Positions 11,602 through 23,274 of a DNA stretch of 64,000 nt are shown here, piece after piece. Within the stretch, counting starts at the first letter, position 1. Each line of letters begins with the position of its first letter. This DNA comes from Carex sylvatica (Eukaryota > Streptophyta > Magnoliopsida > Poales > Cyperaceae), in assembly GCA_964058845.1 (NCBI GenBank), contig CAXKVR010000470.1, positions 1-64,000 on the forward strand. Reading direction: 5' to 3'. Made by a program: the position numbers and the translations under genes. The notes beneath the pieces were generated by a model. It was not told the DNA's origin. It did no database searches and saw only the letters and a list, made by a program, of their open reading frames with translations.

Positions 11602-12826
11602 CATATTTTGTTATAAATTTCAAAATTTTATTTTATAATTAATTATTTTTATTTGAAGAAAAAAAATGTTCGAAGTGAGGTAATGCAGTATGTACGTATT
11701 GATGATTATCATGATATTAAGTTAATAAAAATTTGGTGTGCTCTCGATCAGAAGTCACCGGTACATAAAATTAGCCTCTATGACCAAGTCATCATGTGTA
11801 CAAGACTAAGATATGCGTTAAAATAATTGGTATTTTAATTTTGAACTTTAGTTTAAAATTTTGTTTGGATCTTATTAGAAATTGTTCAACTATTTGAACT
11901 AGTATTGTAAATAACAGTATGCGGTCATCGGACGAACAAGGTACTGCCAAGCAGTTAATCGGTATGCAGTCGATTAATCGAAATTATGCGGATAAATTAA
12001 TTTTTTATTAAATTTATGTATATATATCATAATTTATTTAACTCATTAAACTTATGAAATAAACTTAATTTAACTTAGTTATATTATTATAACATGGCAC
12101 TGCGCTTATTTTTTCTTAACACAAGCATTTTACATGTGTAAGTGATAAGGCTAAATTATATACACATTCAATCTAGTTTTTATCACAAAATAATACCAAA
12201 TGTCTTGTATTTTGAATATAAAACGAATAGAATACACCTAGAATCAAGTTACTGCGTTTGTTTGGTTTAATTTGCAAGAAATGAAGAAAAATGAAGAAAA
12301 ACGAAGAAAAATGCCCAGTACACGGTTTTCGATACGGCCGCACCGAGTACTTAGATGGGTTTTTGGACACGCGCCAATTTTAAAAAGGTGTAATAAGTTA
12401 TGCATCAAAATCTGTGCGGATGCACTGTAGCAGCCAGCCAAAAATAGAGTCTGAACTTAAATAGCCATAGATTTTGACTCGTAACTCCGTTTTGGGCGTA
12501 TGACCACTTTTTAAAAGCTAACGAGAAGATCTACAACTTGAAAAACTAAAAATAGAAATTTAGGAGCGTCACAAACAGCCTAAAAATACGTTTTTGATGC
12601 GTTTTTCTATTTTTGAAACTGCTGGCCACGTTTTTTTTTTAGGGTTAGTGGGAAATTTTTCAATAAAATATATTGATGCTAAAAAAATTTTACATGGTTG
12701 TCACATGGATCAAGTGACCCATGTAACCATAAAATACTTACAATCACTTGTCAATTATTCAACAGCTCAGACAACAAAATTAAAAAAGCTCCCAAAATGT
12801 CCATGCTTCCCCTCCCACTTTTACCT
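11602..12826. other. Gene-poor AT-rich stretch
   Basis: No credible gene. Short open frames on the minus strand (12173-12441) overlap each other in two frames and share no recognisable domain. The region around 11930-12010 contains GCAGTCGATTAATCGAAATTATGCGG-type phrases that could be repeat remnants, but I cannot delimit an element. Confidence 0.35.
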
Positions 12827-13153
12827 CTAACTAAATAAGAGCCAATTATGTATATCTGTTGATGCATCATTAATCAGAATATCCTCTGGCTTTCTCTTTG
12901 GGGTGAAGGTCTTTCTATTTCTTTCCTTCCATAGTACCCATGAGCCTGCTGTCCATGTCACATCCCATCTTTCTTTGCTCTGCCCCGTCAATTGAACTCT
13001 TCTATCCCACCAGATATCAGTGTGACAGCTACCCACTGTTATTGGCAGGTTCTGTTGTACGCGTAAACCCCTCCATAACTTCCATGTATATGGGCATGTT
13101 CTCATTAAGTGTTTTGACGACTCACTCAGCCCGTTATTGCACAGTCTGGCCAT
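12827..13153 (-). pseudogene. LINE 3'-end remnant (zf-RVT region)
   Basis: The minus-strand translation contains CNNGLSESSKHLMRTCPY, the pattern of the zinc-binding zf-RVT domain at the C-terminus of plant L1-type ORF2. It is followed by AGSWVLWKERNRKTF and ILINDASTDIHNWLLF. These parallel AGSWAIWRERNRRLF and LLIDDTTNDIMRWLHYI at the end of the LINE at 30309-37321. Only the last 110 or so residues remain, with no reverse transcriptase in frame upstream (towards 13200). Confidence 0.75.
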
Positions 13154-14350
13154 GTTTTAAGGGCCTAAAATTAGACATGTCATTCTAAGAATCATGTAAA
13201 GATAGCACCCACTAACCCCACATTCTAGGTTCTAAATTGAGCATAATTTTATCTTTAAAAGGGGGAAGATCTTTTCCATTCAAGACATCTCTCTTCGGAG
13301 GGACATCTCTTCACAAAGATCAATCTCATCTCTCAAAATCTCTTCTCCACCAATACTTAGCGTAAAATTCTGCAATCAAGGAAGCAATTCAAGGAGGAAG
13401 AAGAAGAATATTTTAAGAAGAAGACAAGAATAATTATTCTTCATCTAGAGAAGGCTGTAATCTATTTCTCTATTTAATTTCTCTTTATTTTATACCAATC
13501 TTGGTAATGAATTCTTTGTTGAATACTTGCATCTCTATGAGAGGCTAGTTTTTTCTCTAGGGGTTTAGGTCAATGAATGAACTTGTTTAATTTTATCTTA
13601 TTTGGTTATTTGTTTGTATTATGATTGTTTATTGGGATTTGATTGTTAATATCTGAGATTTATCATTTGTGTTGATTACATAATTAGTACTTAAAATCAA
13701 TATAGTTTTGCTTTGGATTCGAAAGAACCAAAGTAGTTAGGATGAGAGGAGAGTACCAAATTATGAACGCAAATACCTTAGGTTTGGATTAGGATCTAAC
13801 CAATTTGTAATCTAAGCCGGAACTACAGAAATTAGGGTTAGGGACTTGGTGAATGACGTAACTGTGAAATACCAATATTCGAGGAGATGAGAGACTGACA
13901 AGAGCTTATGGTCTAGGTAGCTATGATAAAGAACGCAACCGTGCAGTTCGAATTACTTAGGCACGTTATTAATTCACGAAAGTGACCCTTAATGACATGT
14001 TAGTTGGAAACCTCGTCAAATCATACATAAATTTAAACAATACATAATAGATAGGATTAACAAGGGATTGTACATCGAATACCCCTAGATCTTCCCAATT
14101 CTTGAAAGCAACTAAGATCCTATTTTACTTTTATTATTTTAAACCTCCTCTTCTCGGGCATTGAACCCAAACCTTAGAAAGTTATAACAAACAAAATCCC
14201 CTATTTAATTTTACTTCCTTGCACAAATCTGAAATTAATCGATAGAGTTAAAGATTAGTATTTCCTGATTTTCCTGTGGATTGATACCCAAAGTACTACA
14301 AGGATAGGTTGTACGCTTGCAACTAACCTTTCTTTGAGTATTTAGGTTTA
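13154..14350. other. Possible LTR-retrotransposon remnant
   Basis: There is no coding region. The stretch has a TTTAAAAGGGGGAAGATC block followed by a CT-rich leader (13260-13350). About 1 kb later comes GATTGATACCCAAAGTACTA and GTACGCTTGCAACT, wording reminiscent of the leader regions of plant Ty3-type LTR elements. I found no paired LTRs, primer-binding site or domain, so this is a weak assignment. Alternatively it is unannotated non-coding DNA. Confidence 0.25.
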
Positions 14351-14893
14351 TAAATTTAAAAGTCTAAAGAGTATAAAAACAAGCATAAAATCATATACTT
14401 AAAATACTCAATAGTAAGTGACACATTATTTAATGAAAAATAAATTCAAGAATAAAGTTTTTTCAAATACTAATAACAAATTATTTGAAAGAAATTAAAC
14501 ATTCCAACATAAAATCACTAAATTTAGTTTATCATGACAACTTAGTTTCATAATAAATATGGCGTACTAATTGAAAAAATTACATCAGTAGATAAAAAAA
14601 AAATATAATATATAAATAACAGAAGAATTAATCAATTTCAAAGTAAGTAAGAAGAAAAAACATATATAAAAAATATTGGTGTATGTCCAGTACAATAAAA
14701 GTACAATACATAATTTATAAAACTTATTATCACACACTATTACAGAAGAAGAGAAAAATCAATGTGAAAATAAATATTCACTGCAATAAATTGAAATAAA
14801 TAGAAATAAACGGGAATAAACGGATGATTAAACGGTAATATGGCTGATTAATTGGAAAAAACAACCAATTAATCATTTTCATCCGCAAACAGG
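14351..14893. other. AT-rich spacer, nothing recognised
   Basis: About 540 bases of AT-rich sequence before the hAT-like element at 14894. No open frame, repeat or RNA gene could be supported here. Confidence 0.4.
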
Positions 14894-15293
14894 TAGGGGT
14901 GTTCATTGGGTCTGGTTTATTCGGTTTTGAACCGAACCTAATTAGTTTGGACTAAACGGTTCGGTTTAATAATTCGGTTCAGTTTGATTTTTAAAACTGA
15001 ATTATAACTTCGGTTCGGTTTGATTTGAAAACCAAAATAACCGAACCGGCTGAACTTTTATATATTATGAATTTGGTCTGGACCGTACCAGTTTTTTTCT
15101 TAATACCCCGGTTTATTTCTTAATATACTTCGGTTTATTATAAATCAATTGCTTTAAATAAAAAAATTAATATACTTCGGTTTGAACCGAACAAACCGAA
15201 ATATCGAAATAAAATTTTGGTTCGGTTCGGTTCTATTTTTTAAACTGAATTATAACTTCAATCTGTCTAAAACCGAACTGATGAACACCCCTA
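14894..15293. mobile_element. hAT-like element with CGGTT-rich interior
   Basis: The ends TAGGGGTGTTCAT and ATGAACACCCCTA are perfect inverted repeats. Flanks CAAACAGG (14886-14893) and CAAACAGA (15294-15301) form an 8-bp duplication with one mismatch, as expected for the hAT superfamily. The 400-bp interior is built largely from short AACCGAA/TTCGGTT motifs in both orientations. It has no coding capacity. Confidence 0.82.
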
Positions 15294-15591
15294 CAAACAG
15301 ACATATGTTAAGTGTATTCTTATCTGTTTAGCCGTCTTTAATAATTAAACGGTCATTTAATTGACTGTTAAGACTGTTTTTTACAGCACTGATTTGAACA
15401 AGTTTGTTTGACATACAAGTGTCACCGGCTTAATATACTCCATTATTGCACGTATTCCAACAAAAAGTCAATAATGAATTAACAATCAGAGGACGGCAAG
15501 TGAAAATCGCCATTATCTACTAATTAATATGGGCATTGCACTTTCTTAAAGCTATAATTACAAGATGAAATTAACGTGCACGTTAAATTAA

Positions 15592-15628
<37 letters not shown>

Positions 15629-16570
15629 GTTATAATTTTGAAAAAGCCAACGCGTCAAAGTCAGGTCAGGTTCAGCAATCGACGTACGTAACAGGTTCAG
15701 CACGGTGCCTTCTCTCAACTTCTATCAGTAAAACTTGGGGAAAGCAATCAGCTTATAGATGAAAATAAGGAATCAGCGGCAGAACTAGAAAATTTTAATA
15801 GAGATGGCTGAAAATTGTAGTTTGTGAAATTTGAATTTAAAATCACTCAACTATAAAATAAAGCTTTAACCATTAAATTACAACTAAATGTATGTTATTT
15901 ATTGAGGATGACTATACTATATAAAAATTTTAAAACGATAAAATTCAATTAAATTTCTATACGTACAATTAAAATTTTGAAATTATAAGTGTGATTTAGC
16001 TACCTTTGACTAAGCCTTAGATCCGCTCCTGTAAGTAACATTTGTTGAATGGTGTTTAATAATTAGGTTGACAAGTTGAGGAGGCGAGAACAGAGAATAA
16101 ACTGTTGGATTTATTGCCAACCTCATCGGATTTAATGTCAACATTGAGCGTATATGTAATCTAATTATGAATTGTTTGCTGTCATATATGGTTGTCAATT
16201 AAAGTGATCAAATAAGAAAATAGACAATCAATATATTCATTAGGATGTGGTCCATAAATGTGTAGAACAATTTAGGCAAATATCAAATCATTGATGGACT
16301 GATTTAGAAATTTGCAATTCAGAAAATTACCTTTTTCAGATGTCGGAAATCTGCCTTTATGGAGGGTTGTGCTGTCTACACGAATATTGATGCAGTTGCA
16401 CATATTTTGATGCACCAGCACGGATTTTGATGCACAGCTCATTATATCTTTTTCAAATTGGCAGATAACCGCAAAAGTTATTATATATAAAGATTGGTCC
16501 CCAAGGCACAAGGTAACCAAGAAAAGCACAGAAACTGAATATATATTTTTCTCTTAAGAAAAATACAGTT
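15294..16570. other. Non-coding stretch with an AT microsatellite
   Basis: An (AT)n tract lies at about 15594-15625. The rest is AT-rich with no coding region I can defend. The short minus-strand frames at 16010-16723 have no recognisable domain. Confidence 0.4.
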
Positions 16571-16574
16571 CTGT

Positions 16575-17276
16575 GTGCATTTTCTTTTCCTTCCACCATC
16601 AAATAATAGAGAAGAAAAATCCATTAGAAAATATGGAGAGGATTTCTCAAGGGTCACACCTTGCTGTCTTGGAAGACTTATTCCTCGAACCGACGACAAA
16701 AGGCGAGAAGGACTTCTTACCATTGAAGACTTGTCTCGTGCTCACGGAGACAGCTTGCTCTGCTATGGCTTTGGTTATTCCATGATAAACGACATTGAAT
16801 CAGATATTATATTCCGTACTTATGATTTATGTTTTGGGTCTCTTTGGCATAGGACGGTCCTTAGATTAAGGTGGAGAACTGTTTCTCCTTCCCCGGAGTG
16901 TAAGTATTTGACCCCTAGATGAAATTTAATTGTTTGATCTCTAAATAAGACGTAATTGTTTAGTTTTTTATGATTCCCCAGTAGAAACGAACTAAGAAAG
17001 ATCAGACTAATACCATGTTAATTATAAGAAAATACTTGGTGAAGGATGCTGCAAAAAGCCTTGGGGGTTAGCTTGGCGAAGGTGATAAAATCTTCAGAGT
17101 TGAGTTTTGAGCATGTTTCAGAGGAGACGTTTTCCAGCGATTTGCCCTCTTCAGGTATTGGTATTTTATTTGGTCTTTGTTTTCATTTCTTTTTGGATTT
17201 CTTAATTTGGACTGAAAAAAATCGGATCCGGTTACCTGTTCAGTTTGGTTCACTAAAGGATCGTTTGTGTTCTTGA
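16575..17276 (+). pseudogene. Unrecognised coding-like fragment
   Basis: A plus-strand frame (16575-16922) has ordinary-looking protein composition, including the phrases GEDFSRVTPCCLGRLIPRTD and LLTIEDLSRAHGDSLLCYGF. A second coding-like stretch follows at about 17046-17155 (MLQKALGVSLAKVIKSSELS in frame). The two could be exons of a degenerate gene. I do not recognise the family. No initiating Met with plausible context, complete gene structure or domain could be shown, so it may equally be a captured or decayed gene piece. Confidence 0.3.
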
Positions 17277-17279
17277 ACT

Positions 17280-18175
17280 GGTGAAAACCGGTTTATTCGG
17301 CCAGATTTAATTAACGAGCCGCTGGTCCATTCCGTGAAAACACCCGGTTCAAAATATATTTGAGATTCAACGAAATTGGATGAAGAATAGATCAAAAATC
17401 TGACAGAGAAAAGAGAAAAAGATAACAAGGTGATCCTGATGGTGGGACCCACTTTAACTTTTGTGAATTACCAGCCAATTAAACTCGAAGTGAGACCCAC
17501 TTTAACTTTTGTGAGAATTATCAACCCAATTCAACTCGAAGAAGGCAAGGTTTATTAGCTGAGTAATTTATTAATCATTTAATATTTTTAATTGAACTCG
17601 AGAAAGCACAAGTAGTTTATTAGCTCAAGTGATTCATTTTTATTTAATGTCGTTGAATGTTACTCGAATTAAGTTGTGTATAGACTGTTATTGTAACTGA
17701 TGTTTAATTATGGTAAAAATAGTAACTCAATATAAACAAGACTATTAAAAAAAATTAACAGTTGAACTAATTAAATTAAACTATTGATCCGACAAGTAAA
17801 CCGTTGAATTAAAGAATTACTGGGTCATTGTCCAGTCCATTGCTTTTTAGCCGTATCGGCTGAGGCAGCTTCTAGATGGCCTTATGGCAGCTAGCCTTCG
17901 CGATCGATGGTAGAATGATTCCGTGATCCTCATTCGTCGGTCGCTTTCCGCTTTTAAGCTAAATCCGTGGCTGTAGTGATAAGGAAAATTCATACTAGGG
18001 TAGGCCGGTAGGGTAAAAGAAAAAAAAGATATCGAATTGTAGGTTCGCTCGCTCTCGTCTGTCACTATATATAGCGTGGAAAGAGCGCCAGTTCTCATCA
18101 GGCGGGCGGTCAACTCAAAATGACAAAAAGTTGTTGGATATTGACGGTCTTACTTAATAAAAGATCTTTCAGTCA
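17280..18175. other. Intergenic region, nothing firmly recognised
   Basis: There is a short direct repeat, GTGGGACCCACTTTAACTTTTGTGA around 17440 and a similar GTGAGACCCACTTTAACTTTTGTGAGA around 17490. A minus-strand open frame at 17847-18113 has no recognisable domain. No gene is supported. Confidence 0.35.
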
Positions 18176-18640
18176 AGGGCGTGAGAAAAATGGGACGGCG
18201 GAATCGATTCTGTCACGGAATGATACAGTAACAATACGGAACGGCACAGTACGTGTTATTATTCTATGTCATGACTCACGTGTTGCGTACTGTGACTATT
18301 TACGTGTCGTAAACACTCCTTGACATTTTGGTCACGGCACGATACACGAAAAATTCGGTCAAGACACGGCACGTAATCACACGAATCACATGTAATTAGA
18401 ACCGTTAGATTTTAATTAAATGATAAATCTTGAATAAACTAACTTAAATTATGAAAAAATAGTTAAACGTGACTAGTTATATTTGAACATGACATGCAAG
18501 TTACGGCGGGCCGTGACTACCTCTTGACATTTTGATCACGGCACAGATCACTGTTCACTTAGTCACGGTACGGCACGAGACCAAAATCACAGTGTGTTAA
18601 CCACGATATGACACAGCATGACACATTTTTTTCACTCTAA
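18176..18640. mobile_element. Possible hAT-like repeat rich in GTCACGGCACG
   Basis: The left edge GGGCGTGAGAAAAATGGGAC resembles the complement of the right edge (GCATGACACATTTTTTTCAC then TCT). The interior is an array of short GTCACGGCACG / CACGTG-like motifs in both orientations. This resembles in style the interiors of the TAGGGGTG-ended elements elsewhere in the window. No target duplication was found. Confidence 0.4.
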
Positions 18641-19302
18641 GCCTGTTTCGGTTGAAATAGAAGTCCGCCTTTCTCTGGTTTTTAGTTTTAGTGAGATATC
18701 TTTGAATTCCAAAATCGTCCCTCGTTGTTTCGTCAAAATAATATTCAAAGTTCAAATAAGTCGGCTTGGAAAGAAAAGCAAAGGAAGACGTCCTATATAT
18801 ATATATATATATATATATATTTTTTCAAATTTCACCAATATTTATCGAAAGCAAAACTTAATTATTAAAACAAACAATTTGTATTAAAAGAATCCTGTAT
18901 TTAACCTAATTTGGACAGACAAATATTTTATTTGAAATAATAAATTCATTCACAATAAAATAAAAAAAACATAAGCCCGCGGTTTATAATATAAGAGTAA
19001 AGTTGAGTAAAATAACTAGGGTGTTCCTAAGCTTAAATATTATAACAGGCTCTTCACTGAGTTAACTTCATAATCTATCTTATTAATTTAAAATGAGGAA
19101 TTTAAATTGTTAAAATCAATTTACTTTATTTATTTATCAATTCATAAATTTTCTAATTAATAGTATAAAATCAAATATCCAAGCATGACGCAAGACGCAA
19201 GACGAGTGGGGATTAATTTGTATATTAATTTTGAGTCCGGAAATTTGAAGAAACTTTTAAAAATCATATATTCGATATTTTTCCTTGATGATTCTCCAAT
19301 AG
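18641..19302. other. AT-rich spacer with an AT microsatellite
   Basis: A (TA)n tract is present at about 18795-18820. No coding region, RNA gene or delimitable transposon is visible. Confidence 0.4.
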
Positions 19303-19639
19303 TAGAGGTGAAAACAGAGCGGATACGGAGCGAATAGTGGTAAAATTATATTCATATATTTTTTTTCTGGATACAGAACGGTCCGAATCAGATTGAATAT
19401 TTAATAAAATAATATTAAAATATTAAATTTAGTAATATTTATCTCATTATAACGGTGAATAGCATACGATTTTCATAATATATATTAAAATATATGGTAT
19501 GTATCTACTATTCGAATACAGATAATTGAAACGTAAAATTATATCAGTATCTTTATCTACACAGATATTCAGATATTAGATATCCACATCTATATTTTTA
19601 AATATGGATCAAATATTTATTCATGTAGTTTTCACCCCT
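19303..19639. mobile_element. hAT-like element with TATCC-type interior
   Basis: The ends TAGAGGTGAAAAC and GTAGTTTTCACCCCT are inverted repeats apart from a few bases. Flanks TCCAATAG (19295-19302) and TCCGAATAG (19640-19648) look like an 8-bp duplication with a one-base indel. The interior carries ATTCGAATACAG / GATATTCAGATATT motifs related to the TATCCG family at 25120. Confidence 0.65.
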
Positions 19640-20702
19640 TCCGAATAGACAACAACAAATGTCCATTGCAAGTACTCACACGTTTAATGGGAAAAGTTTT
19701 GTGGAGACTAGCTTTTTGTTGTACCGGACTCTAAAGCAGGATCCTGCTTTTCCGATCTCAACTATTCATATTTGTTAAGATTTGTACATGAAAAAAGATT
19801 TTTATAGAGATACGTGATTAAAAAAATTTAAATGGTTGGGATTGAAAAAACAAACTCTGTTTTTCTATAAGAAAAACGGCAGTGTCGGATTCCATGCGAT
19901 CACTGATCAATATAAGCATCAAAATAACATTTTTAATTGATTGATGAAGTTTGCACATGTAATCAATATCAAGCACCATGTGATCGATTATCAATATGTC
20001 CACATGTAAAAGATTAAGATATTTTGACTTTAATAATTTAATTTTATTGATGAAGACCTTACAAAAACAGAATATATTTTTTATGTTGATTTGTTTGATT
20101 TATTGATTCGTATAAAAATAAATCTAAAAGACAATATTTTTATTTACATATATAGTAATATATATCACATGATGATTTTAAGTTTTAGAATTTTTATTGT
20201 TTGAAAATTAGAATACGAAGATATTATAGAGGAATTTGAATTCTCATTATTATTAATAAAAATAACTTAATTAATTTTTAAAACACATAGTCATTCGATC
20301 ATATCTTCATTATTATATATATGTCAAATCCAAGTATTATTGATGTGCACAATATATCCATTAGAAAATTGCTACTGAACGCATGTACACTAAACTATAT
20401 TTAAACTAAAATGATTTAAAAAATAAGCTCAACACATTGTTTTTATTTTTTTAAATGATCAAACATATGTCAAAAGCAACTATTATTTTTCTGTACAATA
20501 TATCAGTTTTAAAAAAATGATGCTGCCCGTTGAACACTGAAACATTTGTAATCTAAAATAAAATAAAAATACAATATATTTTTATTAGTAAAATGATCCT
20601 ACAAACTATTCAAATAATCTAATTACGCGTACGCTTGGCAAATTTATAACAGCCGATGGTCAGAAATTCAGAGTTATATATTGCCCGCTTCAGAGACTTC
20701 CA
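19640..20702. other. AT-rich intergenic DNA
   Basis: About 1.06 kb without credible open frames. Short inverted motifs around 19720-19890 (GGATCCTGC and AAAACGGCAGTGTCGGATTCC) may belong to a decayed MITE that I cannot delimit. Confidence 0.35.
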
Positions 20703-20717
20703 GAGTTTGTTCCATTT

Positions 20718-21350
20718 TTTGTTTTTTTTGATTGAAAGCCCGTAAGCGTTATTTCTATTAATCAGGACAAATCAATTACATAATTTTGTACTAATACATG
20801 TAACATTTGTACCAATACATAAAATATTACAATTGAATCCCCTTACAAAAATAGACAAGAAAAATCAGAAAATAAAAGCAGAATTCGGAGTTTCTGCGCT
20901 CAAATCGATAGGTAAGAGTCTTTGTGCTCATATGAAGTTTGTGCCTGAATTATTAAAAGAAAAAACACCGAAGAAGAAAATAGAAAGGGGGAAGAAGCAA
21001 AAAAGAAGGAGATAGAAAGAGATCAACACATCATCATTAACCATAAACGTACCTTATTTATACATCAACACCGAGAGAGATGATCGACACTCAAACTCTC
21101 GGATCGCAATTTGAGATCGAGCGACGGGAGCAGCGAAGGCAGAGAAGAGAATGAGTTAGAGAGGCAGCAGAGGAGAGAAGAGGTAATGAAGCTGAGACGA
21201 GACGAGAGGCGGTGGGATAGAGACGGTGGATGGCACCACCGACTCTCAAAACGACAGAAATCCTAACTTTAGCTTCTTTTTTTTTTTCTTTTTCTTTTTG
21301 GCTTTCGCTTCTGTCCCACGCGACTTAGACCCCTGGAATTGTTCGTTCCT
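20718..21350 (-). mobile_element. Retroposed transcript-like insertion, 15-bp TSD
   Basis: The insert is flanked by a perfect 15-bp duplication GAGTTTGTTCCATTT (20703-20717 and 21351-21365). On the minus strand it begins with a GC- and CT-rich leader (rich in CTCGTCTC, CTCTTCTC) that looks like a plant 5' UTR. It continues through AT-rich sequence and ends in GGGCTTTCAATC followed by an A-rich tail. This is the anatomy of a LINE-mobilised cDNA: a processed copy of an mRNA or non-coding transcript, or a 5'-truncated LINE. No coding region is recognisable. Confidence 0.7.
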
Positions 21351-21391
21351 GAGTTTGTTCCATTTCAGATCGTTGCTCCGGGGGATGTGAA

Positions 21392-22011
21392 TAGTGACGT
21401 AGTCATAATTTTGACGAGGAGTAGATAAAAAATAAATTATTAAAAATAGTTATAATTTTTTATTTAATTATTATTTTTATAATAAAAAAGTTAAATTGTG
21501 TGCACAGGTAAAAAAAGTCAAGTTAAAAATTAACTTTTTTTTTACTATACTTTGTGATTAAGATAATTTTTGTGATAGTTTAAAAATAAATTGATTCATT
21601 GTATGTTAAAATTATCAAATAGCAAGGTACAATGGTTTGAATTGAATGTTAAGACTCTAATTATTTCTAGATGTTCATGATTCTCTGTGAATCAATAATT
21701 AATTCTATTTTTATACTTAATGGATCAACGTCAAGTCTATTTAGAAAGAAGTATCCAATAATCTTTCTTTTCTTCTCCAAAAAGTCTGCGTTCACTTTCT
21801 TTTCAAATCAACAAAACTCATTTTTGTTAAATTTAAAATCGACACGAAAAAAAATGTATCAAGCCATAACTAGAAGAGGATCGCGGCAGGAATAAGTAAT
21901 GAACCGAAATAGGGATAAGCAATAATTTATTTTTTTACGAATTTGTAGGTAATCATCAAAATCCAGAGGTAGGCGGTTGCCTACCCCAGTTCATGCTGGC
22001 TCTGTCACTTT
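21392..22011. mobile_element. Probable hAT-like element
   Basis: The left end TAGTGACGTAGTCATAATTT and the right end GGCTCTGTCACTTT are partly complementary (AGTGAC...GTCACT). They resemble decayed forms of the GGCGGAGCCAG ends of plant hAT MITEs. Flanks GATGTGAA and TATGTGAA share 7 of 8 bases. The interior includes CGGTTGCCTACCCC near the right end. No transposase is seen. Confidence 0.55.
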
Positions 22012-22256
22012 ATGTGAACTCCAGTTTTGAAATTTGTAATTTATGAATTTTAGGCCTTAATCTCGTATTACATTTTTGATATTGGGTTCAAGATTGATAA
22101 TGGTAGGTATTGACATAAATACACTAATATATCTAGACGTGACCTTATAATTAATAGTTAATACAATGTAGTACTTGCAGTTGACTTCAATTTTTTTCTA
22201 TAAAAATAATTAGTTAATTAGCATACATTTTGTCAAAGCGGAGGTTAATAGAATGC

Positions 22257-22408
22257 GTATCCTCGGCATTAACTCAAAAAAGAATTTTTTGAGTTAACGA
22301 ATCTTAATTGTTTGATTTTAAACGGAATTAATTTAGGGCTTAAAACAGATCGGATGATCATAATTTATTAACTCAAAAGATTTCCTTTTGAGTTAATACA
22401 GAGGATAC
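22257..22408. mobile_element. 152-bp MITE, ends GTATCCTC...GAGGATAC
   Basis: The inverted ends GTATCCTCGGCATTAACTCA and their complement (TGAGTTAATACAGAGGATAC) enclose a compact palindromic element. A related copy begins at about 63905 near the window end (ATATCCTCTGCATTAACTCA). The target duplication is unclear. It has no coding capacity. Confidence 0.75.
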
Positions 22409-22489
22409 GAATTCGAGGTTAATACGCATCTGTCCGAGTATGTGGCCAAATGACTATAATCTATATAGGAGCGCAACCTCTGTTGTGCA

Positions 22490-23274
22490 TAGGGGTGACA
22501 ACGAGCTGTTAAAGAGCGAGCTAGGCCACACTCGTACTCGACTTGTTGGTGTATCAAGCTGAGCGAGCGAGTTTGGATTTTAGGTTCCGAGCTAAAACTA
22601 TTGCTCAAGACCAACTCGTGGCTTGTCCGAGCGAGCCGAGCTAGCTCGTTACTAGCTTGGTAGATTTATAAATTTGTATATTTTCTTTCCTGCTGTATCT
22701 TAAATTTTCATAACACATCTTAACAATTATGACTAAAACAAAATAATATTTATATGACTGATTACTGAGGAATACTCTTAATTCAATTAAAGCAAATCAA
22801 CTACTATAAATTAAGTTTACAGTTAAATTCATACATACAAATATATCAAAATCCTAAATTCATACAAACATATTCACATAATAAATTCATGCATACGAAA
22901 TCAAACAAATTCATACAAATTAACTTAATTGCTTATAATTAATTCACAGATATTTCATACAAAATTACCAATCAACTTAAACACAGTACAAAGTGCAATT
23001 GCCATAACACTGGCTATAACATCCATAAACCATAATATCCCCAATCTATAGTTAACAGATCCGATTAAACTACTAACTATGTATATTAAAAAGCTCGTTA
23101 ACAACGGAGCTGGCTCGTGTCGAGCCAGGTCAAACTCAAGCTCGTTAATTTTGGCTCAAGTATGTAGCGAGCGATCTAATTTTAACTCGATCCACTAACA
23201 AACGAGTTGTTACCGATCGAGTCATGAGCGAATACCAAGCGAGCCACAAGCCACAAACTTTTTTGCCAATCCTA
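22490..23274. mobile_element. hAT-like element with GAGCGAGCT interior
   Basis: The 785-bp insert is flanked by a perfect 8-bp duplication GTTGTGCA (22482-22489 and 23275-23282). It starts TAGGGGTGACAACGAG and ends TTTTTGCCAATCCTA, a diverged terminal inverted repeat. Both subterminal regions are dense in GAGCGAGC / GAGCTAGCTCG motifs, in opposite orientations at the two ends, with an AT-rich centre. It has no transposase. Confidence 0.82.

Noticed and set aside
13154..14350. Solo LTR or LTR retrotransposon with defined ends
   Set aside because: No paired TG...CA ends, target duplication or primer-binding site could be located; kept only as a weak possibility.
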